From NCBI RefSeq assembly GCF_902170785.1, contig NZ_CABHYG010000014.1, positions 1 through 64,000 on the forward strand: 64,000 bases of DNA. Direction: 5' to 3'. The position numbers were made by a program, and so were the translations under genes. The notes beneath the pieces were generated by a model, which searched no databases, was not told the origin of the DNA, and was given only the letters and a program-made list of their open reading frames with translations. Below, piece by piece: positions 37,039 to 45,437 of the stretch (position 1 is the stretch's first letter; every line of letters starts with the position of its first letter). The stretch is from Yersinia proxima. Its GTDB lineage: Bacteria; Pseudomonadota; Gammaproteobacteria; Enterobacterales; Enterobacteriaceae.

Positions 37039-37893
37039 ATGAAGCAATCTCTATCCACAAAAAAAAGCGTTCTGGCACTGACGTTGTTAGCAAGCCTCGC
37101 CACACTTTCAGGTGCGGCTCATGCAGATAAACTGGATGATATCAAGAAGGAAGGAGTGGTGCGGATTGCTGTTTTCGATAGCAACCCTCCGTTTGGTTAC
37201 ATCGACCCACAGACCAAAAAATTGGTGGGATATGATGTGGATGTGGCGAATGCGATTGCGAAAGATTTAGGGGTAAAAGTTGAACTGCGGGCAACCAACC
37301 CGGCTAACCGTATTCCATTACTGACATCTAAAAAAGTGGATTTGATTGCTGCTAACTTCACTATTACTGATGACCGCGCCAAGGAAGTGAACTTCAGCTT
37401 GCCGTATTTTGCCACTGGTCAGAAATTTATTGCTCATAAAGGTGTGCTGAAAACGCCAGAAGATATCGGCAAATTACGTATCGGTGCGGATAAAGGTACA
37501 GTACAGGAAATAACCTTGCGTGATCGCTATCCAACCGCGAAAGTCATTTCCTATGATGATACTCCTGTGGCATTTACCGCTTTGCGCAATGGTAATGTTC
37601 AAGCTATCACTCAGGATGATGCCAAATTAGTCGGGCTACTGGGTAACCTTCCTGAAGCACAAAAAGCAGATTTTGAAATCTCACCATTCAGTATTACCAA
37701 AGAATATCAAGGCATTGGTATTCCTAAAGGTGAAGATCGTTTAACCGCTGAAGTGAACGAGACTCTGGTTAAACTGGAAAAAGATGGCGAAGCAGCAAAA
37801 ATTTATGACCGCTGGTTCGGGCCAGAAACCAAAGCCGCTCAACCACGTGGCGATTTCAAATTTGCACCATTGGATCAACAGCCTAAAGCATAA
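37039..37893 (+). CDS. Periplasmic polar amino acid-binding protein (family 3)
   Basis: Solute-binding protein of 284 residues. The signal peptide is cut after about residue 29 (AHA). The mature part starts with the family-3 pattern (VVRIAVFDSNPPFGYID, residues 41-57) and carries the GYDVDVANAIAKDLG motif, typical of receptors for glutamine, histidine, arginine or glutamate. Ligand not predictable. It starts behind AGGAG, 228 bp after phoU, so probably its own promoter. Two permease genes follow after an ERIC repeat; no ATPase gene is present. Confidence 0.85.
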   Translation: MKQSLSTKKSVLALTLLASLATLSGAAHADKLDDIKKEGVVRIAVFDSNPPFGYIDPQTKKLVGYDVDVANAIAKDLGVKVELRATNPANRIPLLTSKKVDLIAANFTITDDRAKEVNFSLPYFATGQKFIAHKGVLKTPEDIGKLRIGADKGTVQEITLRDRYPTAKVISYDDTPVAFTALRNGNVQAITQDDAKLVGLLGNLPEAQKADFEISPFSITKEYQGIGIPKGEDRLTAEVNETLVKLEKDGEAAKIYDRWFGPETKAAQPRGDFKFAPLDQQPKA

Positions 37894-38020
<127 letters not shown>

Positions 38021-38121
38021 ACGTTATGACTCATAGGTATGTAAGAGTAAAAAATGGATTTTATTGTGTGCCCCAAAAAAGACCCTATTGAAGCGTCAAA
38101 CAGAAATAGGTCTAAAGCCCT

Positions 38122-38859
38122 ATGAATCTACATCACCTCACTGACTGGTTACTGGCCCCGCAATATCTTGACTGGTTGTGGCATGGTTTTCTACTGACGT
38201 TGTGGATTTCAGCCTGCACGGTGGTGGCCTCGACGTTGTTGGGCTTTTTGCTGGCCGCCGCCAGAGACAGTGAACTCAAAGGGCTGCAATGGTTTGCCAT
38301 TGGTTACAGCACCCTATTCCGCAACACACCACTACTGATCCAGTTGTTCTTTTGGTACTTCGCTGCCAGTCAGTTTCTACCCGCATCCTGGATACCTTGG
38401 CTTAATACACCGCATGAAATCACGTTTTTCGGGTTAACCCTCGGCTGGCCTTCTTTCGAATTTTTGGCTGGTTTTATCGGGTTGACCTGTTATTCCACGG
38501 CATTTATTGCTGAAGAGTTGCGTTCGGGGATCTGCGGGGTTGCGAAGGGGCAAAAGTATGCCGCCCATGCACTGGGGTTGACGGGGTGGCAGGCTATGCG
38601 CCATGTGGTGTTGCCGCAGGCATTGAAGATAGCTATGCCGCCGTTACTTGGCCAATATATGAATATTATTAAAAACTCGTCGTTAGCTATGGCTATTGGG
38701 GTGGCTGAGCTTTCTTATGCCTCTCGTCAGGTTGAAACCGAAACATTGCGGACATTCCAGGCTTTCGGTGTCGCGACGGTATTGTATATCGCGATTATTG
38801 CGTTGATTGAGGCCTGGGGTATGTGGCGTCAGCAGCGAACCCTCGCTAAGGGGCACTGA
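38122..38859 (+). CDS. Polar amino acid ABC transporter permease, subunit 1
   Basis: Inner-membrane permease of 245 residues with five membrane segments. The HisM/GlnP-type signature is present: TLWISACTVVASTLLG early, and the ATPase-coupling EAA-like loop HALGLTGWQAMRHVVLPQAL (about 152-171). It pairs with the next gene, whose ATG follows its stop directly. Substrate follows the binding protein at 37039 and is unknown. Confidence 0.85.
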   Translation: MNLHHLTDWLLAPQYLDWLWHGFLLTLWISACTVVASTLLGFLLAAARDSELKGLQWFAIGYSTLFRNTPLLIQLFFWYFAASQFLPASWIPWLNTPHEITFFGLTLGWPSFEFLAGFIGLTCYSTAFIAEELRSGICGVAKGQKYAAHALGLTGWQAMRHVVLPQALKIAMPPLLGQYMNIIKNSSLAMAIGVAELSYASRQVETETLRTFQAFGVATVLYIAIIALIEAWGMWRQQRTLAKGH

Positions 38860-38860
38860 G

Positions 38861-39616
38861 ATGGATTTTACCATTATTGCTGATAACTGGACTTATCTGT
38901 TGTGGGGCACTTTTCCTGATGGCCCACTAGGCGGAGCGGCATTAACGTTGTTGATCAGCCTGTTGGCTGGGGTGGCTTCGGCAATTTTAGGCACGGCGCT
39001 GGGCGTGGCGTTGGCGATGTCCCGTGGTGTTTGGGCCGGAGTATTGGCCGCCGTTCTAGGGTTTTTTCGCGCAATTCCGGTGATTATGTTGATTTTTTGG
39101 ACGTATTTTCTACTACCAATTGTGTTTGGTGTGGATATACCGGAAATCACCACAGTGGTGTGTGCGCTGGCACTGATTGCATCGGCTTATCTGGCTCATG
39201 CGGTGAAAGCCGGGATCGTGGCAATCGGGGCTGGGCAGTGGCAGGCGGGTTTATCATTAGGTTTCAATCGCTGGCAGGTTTTGTGGTTTATCGTCTTGCC
39301 ACAAGCCTTACGCATGATGGTGCCATCATTCATCAATCAATGGATTTCTTTGATTAAGGACACCTCGCTGGCCTATATCGTCGGGGTAAATGAACTGACA
39401 TTTTTGGCCACTCAGGTTAATAACCGCAGCATGGTTTACCCGATGGAAGTGTTCCTGTTCGTGGCATTAGTCTATTTCGTTTTATGTTTGACGCTGGACT
39501 TATTAGCCAATGGTCTTAATCGCCGTTTTAGCCCGCAACATACCATTAATAAGCAAAGCGCCATTAAACGGTCATGGCGCTGGTGGCAAAATAAGCCGGT
39601 ATTGCCAGCAAGTTAA
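38861..39616 (+). CDS. Polar amino acid ABC transporter permease, subunit 2
   Basis: 251 residues from the ATG at 38861 (MDFTIIAD), which touches the stop of the first permease; the longer frame from 38807 would overlap it. Five membrane segments, and the coupling loop LGFNRWQVLWFIVLPQALR (about 131-149). Its 3' end overlaps the convergent yieH stop by 4 bp. An ATPase subunit must be supplied from elsewhere. Confidence 0.85.
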   Translation: MDFTIIADNWTYLLWGTFPDGPLGGAALTLLISLLAGVASAILGTALGVALAMSRGVWAGVLAAVLGFFRAIPVIMLIFWTYFLLPIVFGVDIPEITTVVCALALIASAYLAHAVKAGIVAIGAGQWQAGLSLGFNRWQVLWFIVLPQALRMMVPSFINQWISLIKDTSLAYIVGVNELTFLATQVNNRSMVYPMEVFLFVALVYFVLCLTLDLLANGLNRRFSPQHTINKQSAIKRSWRWWQNKPVLPAS

Positions 39617-40281
39617 TGGCGGGTAATCTGCCAGCCTCTTTCACGCCATAAGTCAGGTAGTTGCCGCATATCATCAAACATGGTGACCAATGGATGGTGA
39701 ATCGGCTGGTTATGCGGATCGGCGCAGTAATAATACACCGGTATCCCTGCGGCTATTCCGGCATGGGTGCCGGCTGCTGAGTCTTCAACTAATATGCAGC
39801 GCTCGGTCGCAACCTGCATCTTTTCTGCTGCATGATAAATCAGAGTCGGATCGGGCTTCCAACGCTGGATGTCGTAGCCGCTATAAAGTTTGTCTTCAAA
39901 AAACGGCAGTAAGCCGGTCAGCCCAAGCGAGTGCTGCATTTTACTCACCGGCCCATTAGACACCACACAAACCGGCAATGTGATTTGCTCTAGCAGCTCT
40001 TTTGCTCCAGCAATAGGTTGTAGCTCCGCATCAAATAAGCGGGCAACTTCGGCACGGTATAGTTTTTCCAGCTTTTCTATGGGTTCATCCAGGCCGTTTT
40101 CCTGGCTCACCAGCGCGACAATCTCATTGAGTTTTACGCCTTTAAAACGCTTAATGACCTCTTCCAGCGACAGGTGAATATCATAATGGGCAAACATCAC
40201 AACATAGGCCTGACAACACAGCACTTCACTGTCGACCAGGGTTCCGTCGCAATCGAACATAACGCATTCAATATTACTCAC
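39613..40281 (-). CDS. yieH: HAD-family phosphatase YieH
   Basis: Cytoplasmic phosphatase of 222 residues (E. coli 221). HAD motif I is DCDGTLVDSE (about 10-19), motif II SNG (about 107-109) and motif III lysine in RWKPDP. The cap domain lies between motif I and II. E. coli YieH dephosphorylates 6-phosphogluconate in vitro. It is convergent with the ABC transporter operon and shares the yieH-adeP order with E. coli. Confidence 0.9.
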   Translation of the reverse strand: MSNIECVMFDCDGTLVDSEVLCCQAYVVMFAHYDIHLSLEEVIKRFKGVKLNEIVALVSQENGLDEPIEKLEKLYRAEVARLFDAELQPIAGAKELLEQITLPVCVVSNGPVSKMQHSLGLTGLLPFFEDKLYSGYDIQRWKPDPTLIYHAAEKMQVATERCILVEDSAAGTHAGIAAGIPVYYYCADPHNQPIHHPLVTMFDDMRQLPDLWRERGWQITRH

Positions 40282-40550
40282 TTATTTCTCCCTTTAATCA
40301 TACAAACCCTCTTTATCCCACTTTAACCATCCTGCCCCAGAATGCGATAGATAATTACCTTGCTAGCAATATTACTCATATCAAATGAATAAAATTCAAT
40401 AAGTTGAATAACTCACGGTTAATGTTTAATCACCTGTTGCGCAACACGGCAGATAAAAAATAGCCAAATAGAGTGTGATCTCGCTCTAAACAACGTTTTT
40501 TTTGTTATAGGATATCCCTAACTATCACTCCCTTCTGTGGAACTCCTCGA

Positions 40551-41879
40551 ATGAGTAAACCAAACCTTGATACTGAGCAGGGGCTGCTCGAACGTGTTTT
40601 TAAACTGAAACAACATGGGACTACCGCCCGTACTGAGTTAATTGCGGGTATCACAACCTTCCTGACCATGGTCTATATTGTGTTCGTTAACCCACAGATT
40701 TTAGGGGTTGCGGGTATGGATGTGCAGGCTGTATTCGTGACGACCTGCCTGATTGCCGCCTTTGGTAGCATCTTTATGGGCCTGTTGGCTAACTTACCGG
40801 TCGCTCTGGCACCGGCGATGGGGCTTAATGCTTTCTTCGCTTTTGTGGTGGTTGGCGCGATGGGTATTTCATGGCAAGTCGGCATGGGTGCTATTTTCTG
40901 GGGCGCAATCGGTTTCCTTTTGCTTACCATTTTCCGTATCCGATATTGGATGATCGCTAACATTCCGCTAAGCCTGCGAGTAGGGATCACCAGCGGTATC
41001 GGCCTGTTTATTGCCATGATGGGGCTGAAAAATGCCGGCATCGTGGTGGCAAATCCAGACACGTTAGTCGCGGTTGGTAATCTAACCTCTCACAGTGTGT
41101 TGTTGGGGGCGCTGGGCTTCTTTATTATCGCGGTTCTGGCATCTCGCAATATCCATGCCGCAGTCCTGGTATCGATTGTTGTGACGACATTAATCGGCTG
41201 GGCGCTGGGTGATGTCCATTACTCTGGCATCTTCTCCATGCCGCCAAATGTGACCTCTGTGGTCGGGCAGGTCGATTTAGCCGGTGCACTGAATATTGGT
41301 ATGGCGGGGATCATTTTCTCCTTCATGCTGGTTAACCTGTTCGATTCATCTGGTACATTGATTGGTGTCACGGATAAAGCCGGTTTAACCGACCATAAAG
41401 GCAAGTTCCCGCGCATGAAACAAGCGCTGTATGTGGACAGCATCAGCTCTGTTGCCGGCGCGTTTATTGGTACATCATCAGTGACGGCTTATATCGAAAG
41501 CTCTTCCGGTGTTTCTGTCGGTGGTCGTACCGGTTTAACTGCGGTGGTGGTAGGGATTTTATTCCTGCTGGTGATGTTTGTTTCCCCACTGGCGGGAATG
41601 GTGCCTGCTTATGCTGCAGCGGGTGCGTTGATTTATGTTGGCGTGCTGATGACATCCAGCCTATCCCGTGTGAAATGGGATGACCTGACCGAAGCAGTTC
41701 CGGCGTTTGTTACCGCAGTGATGATGCCGTTCAGTTTCTCGATTACTGAAGGGATCGCGCTGGGCTTTATCTCTTACTGCCTGATGAAGTTGGGTACTGG
41801 TCGCTGGCGTGAGATCAGCCCATGCGTGGTGGTGGTTGCGCTACTGTTTGTGCTGAAAATTGCGTTTGTTGATCACTAA
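40551..41879 (+). CDS. adeP: Adenine permease AdeP
   Basis: Inner-membrane proton-linked adenine importer of the NCS2/AzgA family, 442 residues (E. coli AdeP 445), with 12 to 14 membrane segments. The family motif ALAPAMGLNAFFAF is near residues 86-99, and the SSVTAYIESSSGVSVGGRTG motif near 308-327. The upstream gap has a CRP-like half site (TGTGA near 40473) but no convincing PurR box. Confidence 0.92.
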   Translation: MSKPNLDTEQGLLERVFKLKQHGTTARTELIAGITTFLTMVYIVFVNPQILGVAGMDVQAVFVTTCLIAAFGSIFMGLLANLPVALAPAMGLNAFFAFVVVGAMGISWQVGMGAIFWGAIGFLLLTIFRIRYWMIANIPLSLRVGITSGIGLFIAMMGLKNAGIVVANPDTLVAVGNLTSHSVLLGALGFFIIAVLASRNIHAAVLVSIVVTTLIGWALGDVHYSGIFSMPPNVTSVVGQVDLAGALNIGMAGIIFSFMLVNLFDSSGTLIGVTDKAGLTDHKGKFPRMKQALYVDSISSVAGAFIGTSSVTAYIESSSGVSVGGRTGLTAVVVGILFLLVMFVSPLAGMVPAYAAAGALIYVGVLMTSSLSRVKWDDLTEAVPAFVTAVMMPFSFSITEGIALGFISYCLMKLGTGRWREISPCVVVVALLFVLKIAFVDH

Positions 41880-41914
41880 TCGCAAATTCTGTTGATCATT
41901 AATAGCAAATAGCG

Positions 41915-41952
41915 AAACGGCCCGCTCTCAGTATTGAAAGTGGGCCGTTTTA
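41915..41952. terminator. Bidirectional terminator adeP / hbpS-like gene
   Basis: AAACGGCCCGCT / AGTGGGCCGTTT stem with one mismatch, with T runs on both sides. It lies between convergent genes ending at 41879 and 41965. Confidence 0.85.
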
Positions 41953-41964
41953 TTGAATATCGTA

Positions 41965-42456
41965 TTACTTCAACTGAGCGCTGATTTGCTCCAGTGCTTT
42001 TGTGGCACATTGTGCATCCAGATGCCCACCGGGCGCGCCAGCAACACCTATCGCACCGACTACCTCATCTCCTGCTTTCACCGGCACACCGCCACCTAAG
42101 AGTAAGAAACCGGGAATATCTTTCAGGTTATTGGCCGCGGGTGTTTTCTGACTGTTTTCCATCACTGTGCCACTTGGGGTTTTGGTCGACAGCGCGGTAA
42201 AGGCTTTTTGCTCACTGGCTTTTACGGTATGTGGGCCAGCATTATCAGCACGCAGCACAGTTTTGATGATGCCAGCGCGATCCACAACGGTGACCGCAAC
42301 GTTATAGCCATCAGCCTGGCAAACGGCAAGGGTACGGCTTGCCACATCGGTAGCCAGAGCCAAAGAGATATTGCGTTCAGTATTCAGACCCGCAGCAGAG
42401 GCTTGAGTTATCAGGCCGATGAATAAGGCAGAGGTCAGGGCAATAGGCTTGATCAT
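41965..42456 (-). CDS. Secreted HbpS/GlcG-family protein (DUF336)
   Basis: 163 residues: a clear signal peptide (1-21, cut after ASA), then one GlcG/HbpS domain (about 28-160). The characteristic glycine segments are present (FLLLGGGVPVKAGDEVVGAIGVAGAPGG, split here only for description, about 117-144). Known relatives include the heme-binding HbpS of Streptomyces, which acts with a two-component system, and GlcG of glycolate loci. No cofactor is proven here. It lies downstream of a FixJ-like regulator gene on the same strand (109-bp gap with a candidate operator), suggesting it is either a target or a sensing partner. Confidence 0.82.
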   Translation of the reverse strand: MIKPIALTSALFIGLITQASAAGLNTERNISLALATDVASRTLAVCQADGYNVAVTVVDRAGIIKTVLRADNAGPHTVKASEQKAFTALSTKTPSGTVMENSQKTPAANNLKDIPGFLLLGGGVPVKAGDEVVGAIGVAGAPGGHLDAQCATKALEQISAQLK

Positions 42457-42540
42457 ATAAAATCCTTATTGTTAGCGAAGTGAATTCCTCACAGTAACGC
42501 TATGCTACGGCGAAAAGTGGTGAAAAAACATTCGGCTAAC

Positions 42541-42558
42541 TACCCGTTTTACTAGGTA
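42541..42558. promoter_or_regulatory. Candidate operator upstream of hbpS-like gene
   Basis: An 18-bp stretch with TACC / GGTA arms and an AT-rich centre lies 85 bp upstream of the hbpS-like start and 7 bp past the response-regulator stop. A possible -10 (TAGCAT, minus strand, 42502-42507) would put it near -52, a usual place for an activator site. Inference only. Confidence 0.35.
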
Positions 42559-42565
42559 TTTATAC

Positions 42566-43174
42566 TTATTCAATAATTATCAATGGCGCGTAATAATGAA
42601 TAAGTAATGCCAGCGAGTTGACCTCTAGCTTGGCAAAGATATTCGCGCGGTGAGCCTCAACCGTTCGTGGAGATAGCGACAATGTATGGGCAATCTGTTT
42701 GCTGGTTTCCCCTTGAATAATCAGGGCGGCAACTTCCCGCTCGCGAGCAGAGAGTTGGTTGAATAGCTGTTGATAGCTCTCCCGCTGCTTATGGGCTGTC
42801 AGCGATTGTTCATGCTGCTCCAGCGCCATACTGACGGTTTCGATCAGGACATCGGCATCAATAGGTTTGGTCAAAAACTCCAGAGCACCACCTTTAAAGG
42901 CCCGGCGGCATAATTCAACATTACCATGCCCCGTCATAATGATGACCGGCAGGGCGCTATTACGCTCTTGGATAGCTTCTAATATAGTCATGCCACTTTT
43001 ACCCGGCATACGAATATCGAGCAATACACAACTTGGCTGAGTAATGGCAAAGGTATCGAGGAATATCTGGCCGTTACTGAATGCTTTAACCTCCCAGCCC
43101 ATAGTCGTGAGTAATGCGCTCAATGCTGCGCGAACACCCTCATCATCATCAATCAGATAAATGTGTTTTGTCAT
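42566..43174 (-). CDS. FixJ/NarL-type response regulator
   Basis: 202 residues from the ATG at 43174 (MTKHIYLIDDD); a longer start at 43189 is possible. Receiver domain 1-115 with acidic triad Asp9-11, phosphoacceptor Asp53 (LLDIRMPGKSG), Thr81 and Lys103. C-terminal LuxR-type helix-turn-helix (about 137-190; LSAREREVAALI, SPRTVEAHRANIFAKL). Its start lies inside the end of the kinase gene (26-nt overlap), so the two are translationally coupled. Closest general types are FixJ, TtrR and StyR. Its targets are unknown; the hbpS-like gene directly downstream is the best guess. Confidence 0.9.
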   Translation of the reverse strand: MTKHIYLIDDDEGVRAALSALLTTMGWEVKAFSNGQIFLDTFAITQPSCVLLDIRMPGKSGMTILEAIQERNSALPVIIMTGHGNVELCRRAFKGGALEFLTKPIDADVLIETVSMALEQHEQSLTAHKQRESYQQLFNQLSAREREVAALIIQGETSKQIAHTLSLSPRTVEAHRANIFAKLEVNSLALLIHYYAPLIIIE

Positions 43175-44498
43175 GTGTATTCCCGGCAATTAGAGGAAAA
43201 GTGAGGGTAAAGCAAGCACCCCCATGTTCATTGTTTCCCGCTTTTATGTCGCCTCCCATTCGTTGTACCAAGGTTTCACAAAGAGTCAGTCCTAAGCCCA
43301 ACCCGCTCTCTCGAGTGGTATAGAAGGGGGTGAACAGGCTATCTAACTGCTGATGAGTGAGCCCCGGCCCGTTATCTTCAATCTGAATAACCCATTGTTT
43401 GGCTGTGATATTTATTGTGAAAATCACCGTCGGGGTAGGGGTATGTTGGAGAGCCTGAATAGCATTGCTGAGTAAATTATGAAAAACCTGCTCCAGCCAT
43501 AAAGGGTCACTTTGCAGTGTGGGTAGATTTGCCGGAATCATATTTATGATTTTGACATTCGCCGCGGTTATTTCCTGACTCAACAACACATTCACTCGCC
43601 GCCAGATATCAGCCACGACAACCGGTTGTAAATTTATTTGCCCGCGGCTGAGCAAGGTTCGCAGCCGGTCTAATAAAGCGGCAATGCGTTTGATTTGCTC
43701 GACAGAGGCCACCAGCAATGGGGCAACTTTCTCGTCCTGCGGCGGTAATAGCCGTAGCGCGGTCTGGTTATAGGTCAATGTTGCGGTGAGCGGCTGGTTT
43801 AATTCATGGGCGATGCCGGTTGCAATTTCCCCCATGGCATTGAGTCTGGCTTGATCGGCAAACTTGGCGCGCTGCTCGGCATGTAAACGGTGTTGAGCCA
43901 ATAGTTGCCAGCGCTGCCAACTGTACAAGGCGGCGGCTATTATCAGCGAAAGCAGTAGGGCGGTGAACCAAGGTAAATCACGCCAAACCGGGGTGGCATG
44001 ACCTATCAAAATGAAAGATTGCGCCCCTTCGCCCACCGGTTTTTGCCACTGCCAGAAACTTTCAGGCGCTGAATGGCCCAAAATCGCGAGTTGATGCTGC
44101 TGATAGCGCAATACCAGACTGTCAAAATGAGGCGGTAAACCTACCACTTGCAGTAACTTCTGGGCATTAACCTGCAAACCACTGCCGCTGTAGGAGTTCG
44201 CTAAACGATAATCTCCATCCTGAAGGTGTAAGGTGAGTTGACCGGGTTTCGATTGATCTGCTGGTATTTGGTTTATCGCTACCAGTTGTGGGAAATGGCG
44301 CTGTAACTGCACCAGTTGACTTGGTTCCAACGCCAAAAATAAAATCGCCTGCTGCTGCGCCAACTGTTGGCTCAATTCGCGATGAATAGTACGAAAATCA
44401 GCTTCTCGCTCAGCTTGCTGTGTATTCAGCCCGTACCAGCCCAGCCAAAGAGTGGACATCAGGGTCAGGATAAACCAGACAGTGATTTTAAAGGCCAT
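43149..44498 (-). CDS. Membrane sensor histidine kinase
   Basis: 449 residues from the ATG at 44498 (MAFKITVW), chosen because membrane helix 1 (4-22) follows directly; an upstream frame to 44582 adds a Cys-rich tail unlikely to be real. A periplasmic sensor region of about 150 residues lies between helix 1 and helix 2 (177-195); I do not recognise its fold. The HisKA box has phospho-acceptor His231 (GIAHELNQPLTA). The ATPase domain has N box NLLSNAIQAL (341-350), G1 DNGPGL and G2 GLGLGL. The kinase type is that of FixL/NtrB/DctB. Signal unknown. Confidence 0.9.
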   Translation of the reverse strand: MAFKITVWFILTLMSTLWLGWYGLNTQQAEREADFRTIHRELSQQLAQQQAILFLALEPSQLVQLQRHFPQLVAINQIPADQSKPGQLTLHLQDGDYRLANSYSGSGLQVNAQKLLQVVGLPPHFDSLVLRYQQHQLAILGHSAPESFWQWQKPVGEGAQSFILIGHATPVWRDLPWFTALLLSLIIAAALYSWQRWQLLAQHRLHAEQRAKFADQARLNAMGEIATGIAHELNQPLTATLTYNQTALRLLPPQDEKVAPLLVASVEQIKRIAALLDRLRTLLSRGQINLQPVVVADIWRRVNVLLSQEITAANVKIINMIPANLPTLQSDPLWLEQVFHNLLSNAIQALQHTPTPTVIFTINITAKQWVIQIEDNGPGLTHQQLDSLFTPFYTTRESGLGLGLTLCETLVQRMGGDIKAGNNEHGGACFTLTFPLIAGNTHDKTHLSD

Positions 44499-44558
44499 GA
44501 GTGGGTCGCATCCACAAAAGAGAAGGTGGTTATTGATAACATGGGGCGAGATACAGAG

Positions 44559-44592
44559 GAAACCCCCAACACCGCATGTCATGGGGGTTTTG
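44559..44592 (-). terminator. Hairpin after chrR
   Basis: AAACCCCCA / TGGGGGTTT arms around a 13-nt loop, 14 bp past the chrR stop, upstream of the kinase gene. The following T run is short, so some read-through into the kinase gene is possible. Confidence 0.65.
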
Positions 44593-44605
44593 TAACCTTC
44601 GAGAG

Positions 44606-45178
44606 TTATTTCACCCGAACGCGTTCAATGTAAGTGGCAAAGGCAGCAAGCTGTTTGGTCAGAAAATCCAGCGTTCCCTGATCCGTCAGTTCTTTCGTTT
44701 GTTCATCGACTTTGCTTTGAATCACGCCGCCCATAAATTCAGGTTTATTCATTACCATCGCTTCAAGGAAAACCAAAATCTGACGCAGATGATACTGACA
44801 ACGCGCTCCGCCAATCGGCCCCATAGAGCTGGTCTGAATGGTCACCGGTTTGTTGGCGAGTGGCTGGTTGGGTAAACGGGATAACCAGTCGATGGCGTTC
44901 TTCAACCCGCCGGGGACTGAATAGTTATATTCCGGTGTCACGATAATGACCCCATCGGCCTGACGAATCTGCTCAGCAATGGCCTCAATCGTGGACGGGA
45001 ACCCCTCTTCCTGCTGGAGATCAGCATCATAAAGCGGGATATCACGAATAGATGGCAGGGCTTCGATAATCACACCAGTTGGCGCTAATTTAGGCAGCGC
45101 ACGCGCCACCATGGCATTGTAGGAACCATTACGCAAGCTACCCAATAGGGTAACGATTTTAAGGGGTTGTTGTGACAT
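44606..45178 (-). CDS. chrR: NAD(P)H-dependent FMN reductase / quinone and chromate reductase ChrR (YieF)
   Basis: 190 residues from the ATG at 45178 (MSQQPLK), as in E. coli YieF/ChrR (188). It has a flavodoxin-like fold with FMN phosphate loop GSLRNGSYN (about 12-20) and the family signature PEYNYSVPGGLKNAIDW (about 83-99). It reduces quinones and chromate by two electrons and protects against H2O2 in relatives. It is upstream of the sensor kinase on the same strand, and in E. coli sits beside adeP, so the two-component genes look inserted between them. Confidence 0.92.
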   Translation of the reverse strand: MSQQPLKIVTLLGSLRNGSYNAMVARALPKLAPTGVIIEALPSIRDIPLYDADLQQEEGFPSTIEAIAEQIRQADGVIIVTPEYNYSVPGGLKNAIDWLSRLPNQPLANKPVTIQTSSMGPIGGARCQYHLRQILVFLEAMVMNKPEFMGGVIQSKVDEQTKELTDQGTLDFLTKQLAAFATYIERVRVK

Positions 45179-45437
45179 GGCATGCTCCCGATAAGTGAAT
45201 AAAAGATGCTGTTCCACCCTCAGAGTAGGGCAAACTTGTGCGATAAAACAATGACTATCTACCCTGTTATCTCTTTAAGTCTCACTTGAATGAGTCTCAG
45301 TTGTGGATTTATTGCACTGAAATTGTGATCGCAGGATAAAAACAGAAAAATCGTTTCTTTCCGTTATCAAGTCTATGAGTGGAATGCCGTTAATAGATCT
45401 GGAGCTATCCAGCTCTCTTACATTGAGCGACACGATA

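Noticed and set aside
40473-40490. CRP site upstream of adeP
   Set aside because: Only the TGTGA half matches; the other half has two or more mismatches, so I did not list it as a feature.
43114-43323. 69-codon plus-strand ORF antisense to the kinase/regulator junction
   Set aside because: Shadow frame opposite two genes with intact domains.
44499-44582. Longer N-terminus for the sensor kinase
   Set aside because: The extra Cys-rich residues overlap the chrR hairpin at 44559-44592 and are not like any kinase start.
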